From Arabidopsis thaliana (taxonomy: Eukaryota; Streptophyta; Magnoliopsida; Brassicales; Brassicaceae): a stretch of DNA of 64,000 bases. Under the pieces are notes generated by a model. It did no database searches, was not told where the DNA came from, and saw nothing but the letters and a program-made list of their open reading frames with translations. Location of the stretch: NCBI RefSeq assembly GCF_000001735.4, contig NC_003076.8, positions 23,749,835-23,813,834 of the forward strand, read 5' to 3'. The position numbers and the translations under genes were made by a program. This document shows positions 26,143 to 39,687 of this stretch, in pieces; the first letter of the stretch is position 1; the number at the start of each line of letters is the position of its first letter.

Positions 26143-29100
26143 CACGAAAGAGATCATCGTTATATTATGGAAAATTCTTGGATATTCGATGAACATGAGC
26201 ATCAAATTCATGATAAACCACCCGGTTTTGTCAGGGGTTTCAATGTTTTTACTCGTGCTATACATTTTCCTCCCTTCTCTGTTCTTCTTCTTGATCTATA
26301 CATCACCGGTTCTTGCATGTGCTCTAGTGTATGCCCGAGAAAAGCTAGGGTTAAGATTCTCAAGTTCGTATTCAGAGCCAAAGAAGAGTTGTGGAGGAGA
26401 AAAGAGATGCCATTTAAAACAACAACGAAGTGTTAGACGAAATGCTCGAATGAAAGTTGAAGAATGGGATTCACAGACAAGCGAAGAAGAGAAAGACAAA
26501 GTTATCTTGACTTCTCTTTACAATGATCTCCTTGGTCGTACTCCTCAATTCGAAGAGTCTCCAAAAGCTTTAGAAACCAATGTAGTAGAGGAAGAAGAAG
26601 ACAAAGAGAAGGAGTTTCTTGGAGAGGGAGTTTCTCGTGATTTGGGTCATCTCAACGTTGAAGAACCAATGGTTTGCAACTGTGAGATCAAATATGGAGA
26701 ATCAGATGGTAAAGTAGAGATGAAACAGGAGATGAGTAATGCTAATGAGCATGGGATTTCAGAGATTGAGAGAAATAAGAGACTAGAGTCTTTAATCGCT
26801 AGAAGAAGAGCGAGGAGACGCTTTAGACTAGCTTTAGATCAAAAGAATAAGCTTCAAGCTGAAGAAACAACTAGCCCTAGACAGAACAACACCAACAACC
26901 TTCACGTTACGGTTTCGAGGAACTCACTTGAAAAACGTCGAAATAATTCATCAGATGGTACTACTGTTAAAGGATTACAGATTCCAGGCTCAGCTCCTTC
27001 TGTGATGTTACAAGGAAGAAACCCTTTTGACATTCCTTATGATCCTCAAGAAGAAAGACCTAATCTTACTGGAGATAGCTTTGATCAAGAGTTTTCATTG
27101 TTTAATCAAAAAGATTTGTTCTTTTGTCGTCATGAGAGCTTCTGTCGTTTTTCTCTGTTCTCACCAGAACATGTTCAGTGTATGAACAGCCCAGTTTCTG
27201 CTTCAGACATTTCAACTACTAGGAAACGTTTAGGTTATATCTCTAACATTTTCTGGTAATTAAATTTTGGTGTTTGTATTTTCTCTGTGAATATTAATGT
27301 ACTTGTTTTGTCTACAGATTTGGAGAATGAATATATTGATCATACTGAACAAAATCTCCCATTAAATGGAAAAGAAGCTACAATAGAAGACGATGATAAA
27401 AGCGTTGTGAGTCGAAAAAGCGAAGAAAAAGAGGTAGAAATGAATGATGAGACAGATTCAAACAAAGAAGAATGTGATGATTCAAGTTGTTCAGAAGAAA
27501 GTGAGTCAGAACTATGCCGTTTAAACAAAGCGGAGCTCAGGGAAGCTATATGCCAATCCATGGACAACAATCCCGGTTATCTTGTGAATCAAGCAAGAAA
27601 TAGTATTCCAAGCACATTACCTAGAGGTATAGTAGCGCCAAGACTAGATGATAACAACATGTTTTACGCTCGCAAATGTGGAAATTCGCACAGTCGAACA
27701 TTTTCAGTTGCCTCGGATATGCAAGTTGAGGTTTCAGAGATTGGTTCACCTCCTACAACAGTTGATTGGCTTGATGACTGGTCTACTGGTGGTGAATCTT
27801 ACATTTATGATACAGATATTGACAGAGAAATCGTCCGCGATGAAGAATCACGTAAGAGGATGTCTCATCAATATGAATCAAGAAGTGGAATAGGATCAAA
27901 AGAGGAGAATAGTGAGCCAAGTACTAAACCTGAGGCCAAACCAGATCAGGATTGTGTGGTAGATGAAGACCTTATAACAGTTGATGATATGTCATTGTTA
28001 GATAGAAGAACCCAAAGTGAAGAGATTTTTGAGCAGACACCTTCTAGTTCCAGTGATGTGTCCAAGCCTACAAGTTCTGGGAGATTTGAAGGTATGTTGT
28101 TCCATACAAGTGCCTCATTGTCGTCTATAACAGAAGAACCTGAAACAATCTTGGATTCGATCGATGGCGTCAACTCGGAGATTATGAATAGTTTGACTGG
28201 AGAATTAACTGACCAGAGACCTCTGACTAGTCTTGATTTATCCATGGAGAATTTGATAGATGAAGAAGTTGCTGATATGCAACAAATAGAAAATGATGAT
28301 CTTTGTGGATCTCCTAAGATTATTGATTTTGATATCATTGATCATCAGCAGACAGATCAAACGTCGGATAGCATTCAAGGAGAACATGAGGAAACTAAGA
28401 GCTTCTTGGATGCTTCTTTGGACACACCCTTTATAGAATCATTTGAGAGAGAGGTACAAGAAGAAGAAGAATCAAACTTAGACAAGTCTACTGAGGAAAC
28501 AACAAAAGAAACAGAAAGTGATTTGAAGAGTTCTCCGGGACAAGTTTCTACAGAATTACTAGAAAGTGTGGTAAGGGAAGAGAATGGTCAGGAATTAGTC
28601 AAAAGTGCTGATGAGAAAGCAATGCTAGTAGAGGAAGAGAAGACTCATAATGTCTTGGAAGCATCTTCGAGCAATGCTCATACACAGTTGGTTGATTTAG
28701 ACTATGGAAACGCAGAAAATTCTAGTGATGTGATACTTCTGCAAGTCCAAGATAGTCATAAGTCACCACTAGATGAGTCAGTTGATCAGGAGATCTCTAA
28801 GGAAGTAGAAAAAACAGAGTTATTAAAAGATTTTTGTGGTGAATCAACCCAAGAATACAAAAATAGAGGAAATGTTGAGGCCTGTGGAAACGCAGAAAAT
28901 GCTAGTGATGTGTTACTTCTGCAAGTCCAAGATGGTAATAACTCACCACTAGATGAGTCAACTGATCAGGAGATTTCTAAGGAAGAAGAAAAAACAGAGG
29001 TATTGAAAGATTTTAATGATGAAACGCCCCAAGGATACAAAAATAGAGCCAATGTTGAGGAAGAATCAGTAGTTTTAGCTGACACTCAAAACTCACAAGA

Positions 29101-29670
29101 TTCACAAACATGGACTCAACAGGTTTCACCTTCTATTCTAATCATCTTTGACATTTTAGACAAATCTGACTCCACCAATGATTCACTGAATATGTGATTA
29201 TCCATAACCATTTACTAAGATAATAAATTTTACTAGCTTCTTCCTCTGTTGTTGGTTCTTGATTTGAAGTTTTAGTAATTGCTTTTGACACTTTTGTTTT
29301 TATTGAATAGTGTGGTATAGATTCTTCCCAAGGGATATCACCAAGAACATTGGAGATCACCCAGCAACTAGAGCAAGACGATGTTATTGCCTCTTCCTCA
29401 AACACCGTCTCTCAAGATATCAATAAAGATATTACCGCGGCAGTAGCCAATGACTTAGCTGCTAGTGAGAGGAATGATGAAGTGATTCTGAAACTTGATG
29501 AGCAAGTTGGAGAAGCTATGGAAAAGGAACTAGAGCTTAATTTAGAATCACTGCACCATAATATTGGTTTAGTCGGTAGAGAAGACGATGAAGAATCCAA
29601 GAAAGTAATAGAGGAAATGCAAAATGCGGAGATCCAAACAACAAAACACGAAAACAGAGTCTTAGGTTAG
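26132..29670 (+). CDS. acidic membrane-anchored protein of unknown function
   Basis: Probably At5g58880; no function recognised. Exons 26132-27233, 27318-29122 and 29311-29670 join in phase (about 1088 aa). Two adjacent hydrophobic segments (about residues 28-66: SGVSMFLLVLYIFLP, FFFLIYTSPVLACALVYA) lie at the N-terminus and probably form a membrane hairpin. A basic patch ERNKRLESLIARRRARRRFR precedes the block NPFDIPYDP, shared as I recall with Arabidopsis paralogs At1g07330 and At2g29620. The rest is Glu/Asp/Ser-rich and low in complexity, with a perfect-register 60-residue duplication (nt 28706-29065). The first donor is not certain: TTTAG/GTTATA gives Asp-Leu-Glu, AAAC/GTTTAG is an alternative. 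The 3' end may instead splice at 29665 to 29760 and stop at 29765-29767. Confidence 0.8.
28706..29065 (+). repeat. 180-bp tandem duplication inside the coding region
   Basis: GGAAACGCAGAAAAT begins at 28706 and again at 28886. Both copies encode GNAEN(S/A)SDV then LLQVQD, SPLDES, DQEISKE and KTE, then LKDF; they have drifted at about a quarter of residues. The 60-codon period keeps the frame. Confidence 0.9.
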
Positions 29671-30997
29671 TCGTAATTCAAAAATGGAGAAGAAAGCATA
29701 GATGATCAGAAAAGTGTTTGATATTCCTATGTTATAACCAAATGCTTACTATTTTGCAGAAAATTAACACATTGATGATACTAACACACAGAATCATGAT
29801 GACGAAAACAAGTAACGCTGCACATAAGGTACGGTACGCCACAAGGAAAATGTGTTAAGAATTCTTTTTGATCCATAACAGGTGAAACATTGTGTTGTAT
29901 CATTATTTAATGGACTTTTTGTTTAATTATACAACTTGTAAAGGCAACTCATTCTTTTGTAATATACTGTATAGAGATGGATAAATCTTTTGAATATATA
30001 CTCACAGAAGAACTACTAGCATTCATTTCTCTTCTTTTCTTCTTTGTTTTAATGTTAAGATTATATTAGCGAAACATATTACAACCTAAAGCTACCCATA
30101 TCCATAAAAAACGAATCGAATCGAGAAAGTTTTTCGGCATACAACGGATAAGTAGTACAACAACGGCCCTAAGAGCTGCCGGCGTTAAAGGTGACTATTA
30201 TATAACAAGATTACAATAAGTGTATAAATATTAAACCGTCTAACTAATAAGGAAAGAAATAAATTTAACTGTGTTTAACATTTTTGTCTTTCTTGGTAAG
30301 CATCTTCAAGTTAGTATATTTTCCCTTTTGGCAAACTAAATATTCCCAATTTAATTCTTCTTTCCTAAACTTTCATGATCATTTAAATGTTCATATCTCG
30401 TGATCTTTGACAACCTTCCATAAACACAAACCTAATCAAGCTCAATATATAAAATCTCGCATATATTAGCTTGATTCACCCTTATTCCGACAGAAGCTCC
30501 AAAAAATCGGTTTTGGTATAAAATCTCATTGAAACTTTTGCTTTGATATTCAAGTAAGGATACTATCTTTTCCATAAACAATTTCTACATTTGTTCATTA
30601 ATTCTGCTCTGGCTCTAAGGTATTTCATGTTTCATTTGTTCTGTTGTGGGATTGATTTCGTTTTGAGGGTGTCGAGAATTAGCTAGCTCCTACTTCTCGG
30701 ATTTTGACTATTGGCTTTGCGTTTTCTCATTTATTCGTGAGTGTAATTTTAAAATTCTTTCGCTCTATCCTATGGTTTGTGTGGGGATTGAGGCAGCATA
30801 GAAAAAACGCCTTTAATTTGGGTTGTTTTGATCATAATTTGAGTGTTTATAGACCAACTATTCACAAAACGCCTATAAACAAAGTATTTTACAAAACATA
30901 TCAATTCAATTTATTTGTACTTTTGTTTTTGGGAAAAAGGTTTATATGTTTATATGTTTTTTTTTGTAATATATAACAATAACTCAGGTTACAAAGG
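29671..30997. other. intergenic, AGL82 upstream region
   Basis: 3' end of the acidic protein gene, then AT-rich DNA. The ORF at 30704-30976 has no protein character. A good splice acceptor (TAACTCAG/G, about 30987) just before the AGL82 ATG could close a 5'-UTR intron. Confidence 0.4.
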
Positions 30998-31882
30998 ATG
31001 GTTCCGAAAGTGGTCGACCTACAAAGGATAGCGAACGATAAGACAAGGATAACAACTTACAAGAAGAGGAAAGCTAGTCTTTACAAGAAGGCACAAGAGT
31101 TCTCAACTCTCTGCGGCGTCGAGACATGTCTCATCGTCTACGGTCCCACGAAGGCTACCGATGTGGTGATTTCCGAGCCAGAGATATGGCCGAAGGACGA
31201 GACCAAAGTCAGGGCCATCATACGCAAGTACAAAGACACAGTGTCGACCAGCTGCAGGAAAGAAACCAACGTGGAGACTTTCGTCAACGATGTAGGGAAA
31301 GGAAACGAGGTGGTGACTAAAAAGAGAGTGAAGCGTGAGAATAAGTATTCTAGTTGGGAGGAGAAGCTAGACAAGTGTTCACGAGAGCAACTACATGGGA
31401 TTTTCTGTGCCGTGGATAGCAAGTTAAATGAAGCTGTAACGAGACAGGAGCGTAGTATGTTTAGGGTTAATCATCAAGCCATGGACACACCATTCCCGCA
31501 GAATTTAATGGACCAACAATTCATGCCACAGTATTTTCATGAGCAGCCACAGTTTCAAGGCTTCCCTAATAATTTCAATAATATGGGTTTCTCGTTGATT
31601 TCACCTCATGATGGTCAGATTCAAATGGACCCAAATCTCATGGAGAAGTGGACCGACTTGGCTTTGACTCAAAGCTTGATGATGTCAAAGGGAAACGATG
31701 GTACTCAATTCATGCAGAGGCAAGAACAACCATACTATAATCGTGAACAGGTTGTATCGAGGTCTGCAGGTTTCAATGTTAACCCGTTTATGGGATATCA
31801 AGTCCCGTTTAATATTCCTAATTGGAGATTATCGGGAAATCAAGTTGAAAATTGGGAGCTTTCAGGGAAGAAAACGATATGA
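30998..31882 (+). CDS. AGL82: type I MADS-box transcription factor AGL82
   Basis: Single-exon gene of 294 aa, as usual for type I (M-type) MADS genes, which lack the K domain. The MADS domain covers about residues 1-60: KVVDLQRIANDKTRITTYKKRK, then KKAQEFSTLCGVETCLIVY, with the conserved KA.L.KKA..FSTLCG pattern. The rest is Gln/Asn/Met-rich, with the block NFNNMGFSLISPHDGQ, as in Arabidopsis M-beta relatives. The N-terminal sequence MVPKVVDL departs from the usual MGRGK. M-type genes mostly act in the female gametophyte and endosperm; no role is visible here. Symbol from memory of locus order (At5g58890). Confidence 0.88.
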   Translation: MVPKVVDLQRIANDKTRITTYKKRKASLYKKAQEFSTLCGVETCLIVYGPTKATDVVISEPEIWPKDETKVRAIIRKYKDTVSTSCRKETNVETFVNDVGKGNEVVTKKRVKRENKYSSWEEKLDKCSREQLHGIFCAVDSKLNEAVTRQERSMFRVNHQAMDTPFPQNLMDQQFMPQYFHEQPQFQGFPNNFNNMGFSLISPHDGQIQMDPNLMEKWTDLALTQSLMMSKGNDGTQFMQRQEQPYYNREQVVSRSAGFNVNPFMGYQVPFNIPNWRLSGNQVENWELSGKKTI

Positions 31883-33440
31883 TTTGAATTACGGAGCTTT
31901 ATTAGTTTTTAGGGTTTTATAGTTTTGTTTCTGTTGGGGTTTTTAATTTTTTTTTGTGTATGATGGCTTGACATGCAAAAGTCAAGTGTTTTTTTTTTGA
32001 CATAACATCATCTTTTTACATTTTATACAAGTTTCGGTTATACGTAAAGTTTTCTTTAAACACTCAGAAAATAATGTACCACTTATTTTATTATATTATC
32101 CTTGGTTTTTATATGATCATCTCCCAAATTGTCCCAAAAAACAAAATCTATAAGAACTAGTTAAGATGAATTAATTAATCATTTTACTTTCCGTGTCGAG
32201 TTTTAATTGGGATGGTAAGACATTGACAACCCTAACCACTAGACTATAAATCTTGCAACTGAGTAATTTATTTTTGTAAAAGCTTTTTTAAAAGAAAATA
32301 TCTTTTTTAATCTTTGTTGATTATTCAATTACTTGATAGCTTTTGTTCATTGTTTTAAAAGCTAATTAATAATTTGTACCTTTTTGTTGATTGAATTCCA
32401 AAATTCTTTGGTTATACCAAAAAAACAAAATACGTATAGTGTCTACTGTCCTACAGACTATCTATAGCGTGTCTAGAAAAAGGAAAAAATAAAAGAAAAA
32501 ATTAAGGACTATAAAGTTTAATTAGTTGCACTGTTCTCAAACATTGTCCGTTGTTATAACTTCAAGTGGTTGTTGAAAGAATAGTTTGGTTGATTGAGAC
32601 GAACAACGAATAATGCCATATTGTGATCTATACATTATTCAAACATTACACGACAAATATTGGATATTTAAGTTAGAGATGGCCAACTTTGTGTCTTTGA
32701 ACCTTTTTCCCTGCAACTTGTATTACAAACATATTTTTTTAATTTTTTCCCTCAACAACTAACACTGCACAATATCGGATTTAATATTTTTTTTATGCAT
32801 CATACTATATAATATGATAATGCTGATATGAATTAGACTATTGTTGTGTTTCTCAAAAGGGGTTATTCACAACCACCATTTGCATATTTGGCACTGTTTA
32901 GGATTTGTTTAAGCACTTCTTACATCTGCTAATTCGATCGGGTTTGTCTATCGTACACAACACATATGATGATGTTTTGTTAGGTTTAGTCTCGGTTTAC
33001 GCTTCAAGCATGTTCATGAATCTTAAACCGCTGATGAACTTGTGTGTATTAGATGTGAAGCTGTGACAGCCCATTTCGTATCGGTGGTCCAGAAGTGAAG
33101 TGGATGAGTAGTTGGAGTTATGTTGTATATATGCGTATAACGTAAGCTGTTAAAGACGATATAATTTGGCTTCACTTGTATATCGTTTTAATTTGGCATC
33201 ACCTATCTTTCATTTTGTCACACCACTTGTTAATTTGCAACTTGCAACCATTTGAAACTTAACTAACAATTTTACTCAAAGATAACTTAGGCACTGTCAA
33301 GAGACTTTTATTAACTATTTCAATTTGGAATTAAAACAATGGACGTTTATTATACAATTGCCAAATATGATTGTTTCGTCCATATGAAAAATTAAGAATT
33401 TAACTTACACTTTTTAATTAGAGAGATGGATCTTCATTAG
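31883..33440. other. convergent intergenic region
   Basis: 3' flanks of AGL82 and the DIVARICATA-like gene; 1.5 kb of AT-rich DNA with no gene or clear repeat seen. Confidence 0.4.
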
Positions 33441-34833
33441 CTATAGTTGAAACATTGTGTTTTGGGCGTCATAGCAAGAATCTGCATTGTTATACCCTCC
33501 AATCATAACCTGGCCGTATGAATGAACGCCACTAATAGCGTTTCCAATCGTTATATTGAAAGCGTCTGCCTGTGTTCCATTGTTGTCCGTTTGGTTCCAA
33601 GGAAACGCGGTTAGCCTTGAACGCTGATCTCCAACAACAATGGAGCTCTTATTGGTCTCCAAAGAAGCCTCCTCTTCGAGATTTACGGTGGTTATGTCGT
33701 GAATGCTTGCTCGTCTCTTGTCCTTGCCGCCGGAAAGTTGCCGGATGAAGTACTTTTGGGCGTGGCTAGCTACTTGTGTTGGCGTTCGCGTTATCACAAA
33801 GTTCCGAGATATGTTTCTCCAATCTCCTTTCCCATATTTCTTCAAACCCATTAGAAATAGCCTGAATTGTGACAAATATGGAATCAAATATATCTACATA
33901 CAATCTTGACCCAAATAAATTGTTCTTTGTAGGTTTGATGCGTTATATATGTGATTAGGCAAGATTTTGCAGCTAAACAGTGTTGCATAAATCATACTAC
34001 GATTATGCAATGCATTTGTTCAAACAAATTAGAAATAGCCCGATTGTGAGAAATATCTAATCTAAGATATTTTCATAAAGTTATATACAACCACAGTGTT
34101 ATACATTTATACTATCAAATTGTCATTAACTAGTAATTTAAATATTGGATATTTTTCCAATCAATCATGTCACTGATTTATGTTTAACTATTTTACTACC
34201 TTGCATGATTAGTGACCAACATTTATGTCAATTTCACCACTGACTGAGCTGATTTTTAAGTAGATTTAAATTTCACCATTCCGGTATAAAACCATCTAAT
34301 TCCGGTTTAATGTCAATTCCCAATAAACCGGAAAAGAACAGAGATTTTTTCTTTCTTTTTTGTGTAAAAGAAGAAACAGAGACTTACTTGTGTTCTTCCT
34401 CCGTCCAAGGAACGCCTTTCTTCCGCTCCAGCTCCGGCGATCTACCGGCCTGCGACCGTTTATTACAAACCTGATGACCCGGTTTAAACCCGTTACATCC
34501 GCCACCGCCGCCGGCCCAATCTAGAGTGAAAGGCGGCGAGGTGATGTAACCGGGGACCGGGATTAAACCGGCCTCGATGCTGCTGACATCAGCTTCCAAA
34601 TCGTTATACTGTCTAATTACGTCACTCACTGTCTTCCCCGGAATCACCGCAGCCACCTTCTGCCACCGATCAGGAGTGTTGTCGTCGTAAACCGCCAAAG
34701 CATTCTCGAATGCCTTGTTCTCTGCCGCCGTCCACGTGGCACCTTCACCAGAAGCTGCGACGCCGCTCTTAGTTTCCTCCATGAGCCAGTTCCCACCTGA
34801 CACGTGTGACGTCGACGGTCTCATAACCTCCAT
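33441..34833 (-). CDS. DIVARICATA-type MYB (two single-MYB/SANT domains) transcription factor
   Basis: Two exons on the minus strand, 34833-34388 and 33861-33441; 288 aa, the length I recall for At5g58900. The first SANT/MYB domain (about residues 31-85) carries [28 protein letters not shown] and [12 protein letters not shown]. The second (about 137-190) carries [28 protein letters not shown], and the SHAQKYF signature of this plant family at residues 181-187. The intron splits the second domain at Lys 149, as in relatives. The family (snapdragon DIVARICATA, Arabidopsis DIV-like) binds I-box/TATCCA-type sites and often acts with RADIALIS-like MYBs. The start has a Met-rich leader; no earlier ATG is in frame. 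Confidence 0.93.
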
Positions 34834-37800
34834 GTCCGAAAACTAAAACCTAGCTCTGTTTTTTTTACGGTAAGTAAGAACAAATCATGCCGACAAAGGT
34901 CAACGGATTTACGAATTTTGGGATCAATAAGATCCCAAAAATGATATTAATTTTTTTGGGTTTATTGATGGGAAGGAAGAGATAAGAGAATCAAAAGAAG
35001 AACACAAAAATCACTATCAAATGATACTTCATTTTTATTTTGGTTAGAGAAGAAATCATCGGAATTTCTCTGAAGCATTGCTTAGACCCACTTCAAGGAA
35101 TCTATAAAAGTTTAAACCTTTTGAAAAAGAATTGAGTAAAATCTAGTGGAGATCTGGTAAGTGAGTCAAAAAGAGAGAATTTTTAGGGTAGCTCTGAGAT
35201 TTTTGCAGAAGAAATAAAAAGAATCTATTGGTTTTCCAGATTTGGTGGAGCTAATAAGCAGCATGAGTGGTATTTAAGTATCAGAGACTCAGAGTTAAAA
35301 GAGATTTAAAGATCTGGGTGTGGATAATATTTCTCGGGAAAATAAACATATGGCTACAGAAAATGAAAAAAATGAAATTAATATTGAAGAAGCTACCTTG
35401 GAGCTTACCCAATTAGGAAAACTATAACGTGCAAGAAGAAGCAAATGAACCCATAAATGGAAAGAAAACTAAAATCAGAAACCAGATTATAAACTTCTCG
35501 AGTTAAAAAAAAAAGAGAGAAGTAGGCAGAGAAAGGAGGTGATGATTTGGGCTCTTATAGTTCTGTCCTTGATAAATTATTATTTTTGGTTGATGCTGTT
35601 TTTTCTTTTCTTCTTAAAATTTAAGATTTGATTCTCTTTTTTACTTCTTTCTATTTTTTTGTCACCTTGCATAGTAATATTCCTGCTTAATAGTTAAAAA
35701 TACTCATGACTTAACAGTTTTGGGTAAAATGGTTGAAAGTTTTAAACGGACGCTTCAAATAGATATTTGAAATGAGAAAAGATGATTAAAACATGTATTA
35801 AAATTTAAAATAAAGTGGTTATGAACCGCTTAAAAAATTGCTCACTACCGTCCGTGTCTATCTATACACCAAATGTGGTCCATTTTTCAATTTCTCCTAT
35901 TTTTATTTTATTTTATAAATTGTTTAATTATATTCACTATTATTGAAAATGAAAACTAAATTGTTTGCTGTAATTTTAAAATTATTTTCCTAATCAAGAT
36001 TACTTTTACTCCTTATACATAGTTACAAACTCTTTCTTAATCATAAACATTTTTTTTTCTTAATTTCATAATCATCATTTCACCACCGGTTAAACAAAAC
36101 TGCATATTTTTCTACTACTTTTGAAATCATTTTGATTAAACTTTAGCTACTTAATTGGACCCTAAAAACTTTTAAGCTTTTTCAATGGAAAAGTAATTAG
36201 TATAGTTAGAACTTTACAGTTATAACTGTCTTACATATTCACTAGTATAAATGGCGTAACAAATATGTTAGAGTTCGAACTAAATGTAAATCGATTAATG
36301 ATGAAATCGTAAATTCTTGTGTTTGATTTGGTCACACGGAAAGACATGAAAAATATAATTTTGGAACTTTGAGAAAGAAAATAAAATGAATCGAAGAAAA
36401 ATTCCGTGAACGATATAATTACAAAATAATAATGCTGGTGAACACTCTGATAAATTGTGAAATACAAAATAATTGACATTGAGGCACAAAAAAGGGAGAA
36501 AAAAAACTCAAAAACAATGTATGATAATTATTTAATTAATTTAAATACGCGAAGTTGACATTTTGTGGGAGTGTACGATGCCTCTGAAAAAACAATACCA
36601 AGTTTTCAACATTCATATTAAACTAATATACAACAAACATATACGTGCTTCTGTATACTTTTATAATCTTTATTTTCACTGATTACGTACATTTTGTATA
36701 ATATTGGCAAATTGGGATTTTATGTGTCAGATGAGGGAAAAGGAGCCGCCAAATGAACGGTCGAGATCAGCGGTAACTTTCATGGCCAAGTTGTACAAAG
36801 GGGTCCACGTGAGATCCGCGTTTTGCATTATCATTGGTCGGTTCTTTCTCTCTCTCTCTCTCTTTACTGTTTTCTTTTATTTTCCTTTTCTGTTTTTTTT
36901 AAGATCTCGAGGAATCTGTCTTCTCCATTATGATTTGTTAACGTGGCTTAATACTGTACGTTAGATCTATTCATTATGATTTAATGAAAAGTGGACACGT
37001 GAGATCTCCGATTGCTCCCAATTTGGTTCGGTTTGGTTAATGATCATCATAGTTGCTTGTCTTTTTAAAGCACAGATTCTATGGAGGTTATTTGTAATTA
37101 ATCAGATCGATGTTTGAAACATATTTTTTTGATTAAATTTAAGGAAATAAACATTTAAACATAAGAAATAAGTATACATTAAAAAAAATAAAAAAAAATA
37201 ATAAGTATACATAATTAGTATCAAATAATGCATTATATAAACTTTATAATAAATGAGAAAAGAAATGAGTATATTTTACAAGATGGTTAAATGGTACATC
37301 ACTAAAATATACCATGCATCTCTTAATTTATTCCCTTAGCAACAAAATTTCATTCAAAAAGAATGTCAAATTGATTTTATTGGTGAGTTTCTATCACAGT
37401 AGTTGACCATCGCATGAGTTGTCTTTTATTCAAAACACCATAATGATTTTATTTTATTTTATGAAGAATCTTGGAACATGTCAAAGAAATCCATTACCGA
37501 GTTTCGTACAACATAACATTCCCCATTTCACGGATCGCATTTCCTAATAACAGTGTTTAGGGAGCCCTAATTAATTAATTACATTTTAGTCAAATAGATT
37601 ATGTCTTTTAAACCGGTAAGCTTGTGTTACATGGCCGGTAATGGTACCATACCGTACTTAGAGAGTAGTATATTATATCACCTTAATCCAGTTCAGAATG
37701 TTTAATTAACCTTGATCATATACTATTAGAGAAAAACCTTTGTCCCCCAATCATTTATATGTTACAGTGTACATCTCCAGTGATAGTTACGGCTAATATA

Positions 37801-39687
37801 TATATAGAGTAATATGTCATATCTACATTTCTCAGTTACGATTATTTTTTGTATCTAATTCGATGTTTCTTCAATACGTTATCCTATCAAAAAACTTTTT
37901 AAACTAAATATGACATATTACTTTAAATATAATTAAGAAAATACATGCTTTGGGATTAGTCAATTGCCAAAAAAGGATTGACCAAACACTTTGGAATCAT
38001 GTATGTCATTTCATATGAAAAGGATATTGAAGTGATCACACCACTAGTTAATAATGAAATCGTCAATTCTATAATCTTTTGCACATGTTTCATCATATAT
38101 GAAAAACAGCTAAACTAATTCATTAACCCCAAAAATCTGTTAAATTAATTCTATGCATGATGTGTGATATATTACCAGATTAAACTCTAGTAGTTAAACT
38201 CTAGTAGTTAACTTGTAAAGTATAGCTCTCCGCTTAGTCTCTTAAACACCATGATGCACTCGTTGTACAACCGACATTTTTTCTTTTAAGTATAATTTAA
38301 CATTTTATTAAAAAAAAATAAAAAAGATATATCGCCAGATTGCCAAAAAATATAAAGTATTCATTGTCAGAATTTTTGTAATATATGCATGTTTACTTTG
38401 GCCTATTAATGATTTAATCAAGTTTCTTATTACGGTATTATATTAATCTCGGGATTCTTAGTGCCCCTTTGGACTTTCAAGGAGGTATATGCAGGGGAAG
38501 GTCTAAATGTTGGAGAGGCATGGCAACTCATAATTGAATAGTAGGTTTTGCCATTTTTGGTACAACTAATAATATTCTCCAAACAACTTTTTCCCATTAA
38601 TAGAAATCTTCCAATATAATTACTTTTTAATTAGTTTACATACCAACATCGTTATTATATTAGTCAATTAATTATTTCAAGCAAGGAATAAGACAGAAAT
38701 CTGTTTAATTAATCTGGAACCTAAAAAATCAAACTGAGGTTCTAGTGCACCAAGGGGCAAACGTCTTGCGAAATGGGTGAAACATCCAAAATCTTTTGGA
38801 ATCAATTCCCTGACAATTTGTTTATTTACTCATATATAAAATTATTATTATGATATTTTCATGGAAATTGTGATTCCAGTATAGCTCGATATTATATGCA
38901 CACGTAAATAATTGTTTATTCATTTGAACAAACTATATTTTATTAAAAAGAAAGAAACAAACAAACAGAAGTAGCCAATCAAATGGTTACATAACTTACA
39001 TATGAGCTCACCTTCAACATCTGCGTTTTATATGTTCAATACGACACCCTCTTGTGTTACACAACTTACACTCCCAAAATATGCTACATCAACTTTCTCT
39101 ATCAATTTATATTTCACAGCAGTGTCTTTATCAAATTTTAAATTCGAATATCTTGGAGTTTTTCGGGACTTCCAAGATGTGAGGGTTATGACATGTTGAA
39201 ATCGAGTGGAAAATAAGCTAAAAGAAATATAGTCTAATAGTGAGCTAGAGGTTTTGAGTTTTGACGATCTAATTGGACAATATTCGTGTGTAAATGATAA
39301 ACAGAAAAAAAAAAAAATCATTTAACCAAAACCTCAAAGGAACACCGACCAAACCTTTTGATTTTGTCAAAGACGATCCGTGAAATTTGGCATTTATAAT
39401 GATAATCTTCTATAATTCCGTTAAGCACCGTCTGGTGTCCCTTTGGGGTAAATCTACTTGACAATTTGCAACGAAATTAGTAAAAAAAAAAAGAAATTGC
39501 CAAAACAGAAGAATAACGTTGTCCGAAAAAAATAATTATGAAAATAATCTTCCTTTTCTTATTACATATAAAAAAAATTGTGAGTCATCCACCAAACAAC
39601 ATCAATTATTTCCCAAAAAGTTATCTATAGATAAAATTTCCACAAAAAAAAAAGAAGTAAAACAAATAATAGAAAAACATATATATT
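34834..39687. other. long gene-poor stretch (4.85 kb)
   Basis: Upstream region of the DIVARICATA-like gene (probably with a long 5' leader to about 35550), then very AT-rich DNA. I found no ORF with protein character, RNA gene or clear transposon. The 86-codon ORF at 36704-36964 begins MANWDFMCQM but turns into low-complexity CT-repeat sequence (36848-36866). A 16-bp direct repeat (AAACTCTAGTAGTT) occurs at about 38184-38211. Confidence 0.45.

Noticed and set aside
27946..28338. 130-codon minus-strand ORF
   Set aside because: Antisense shadow of the acidic protein gene exon 2; Ser/Ile-rich with no domain.
36704..36964. 86-codon ORF as a gene
   Set aside because: Runs into CT/TTTC low-complexity sequence; no promoter, splice or domain support.
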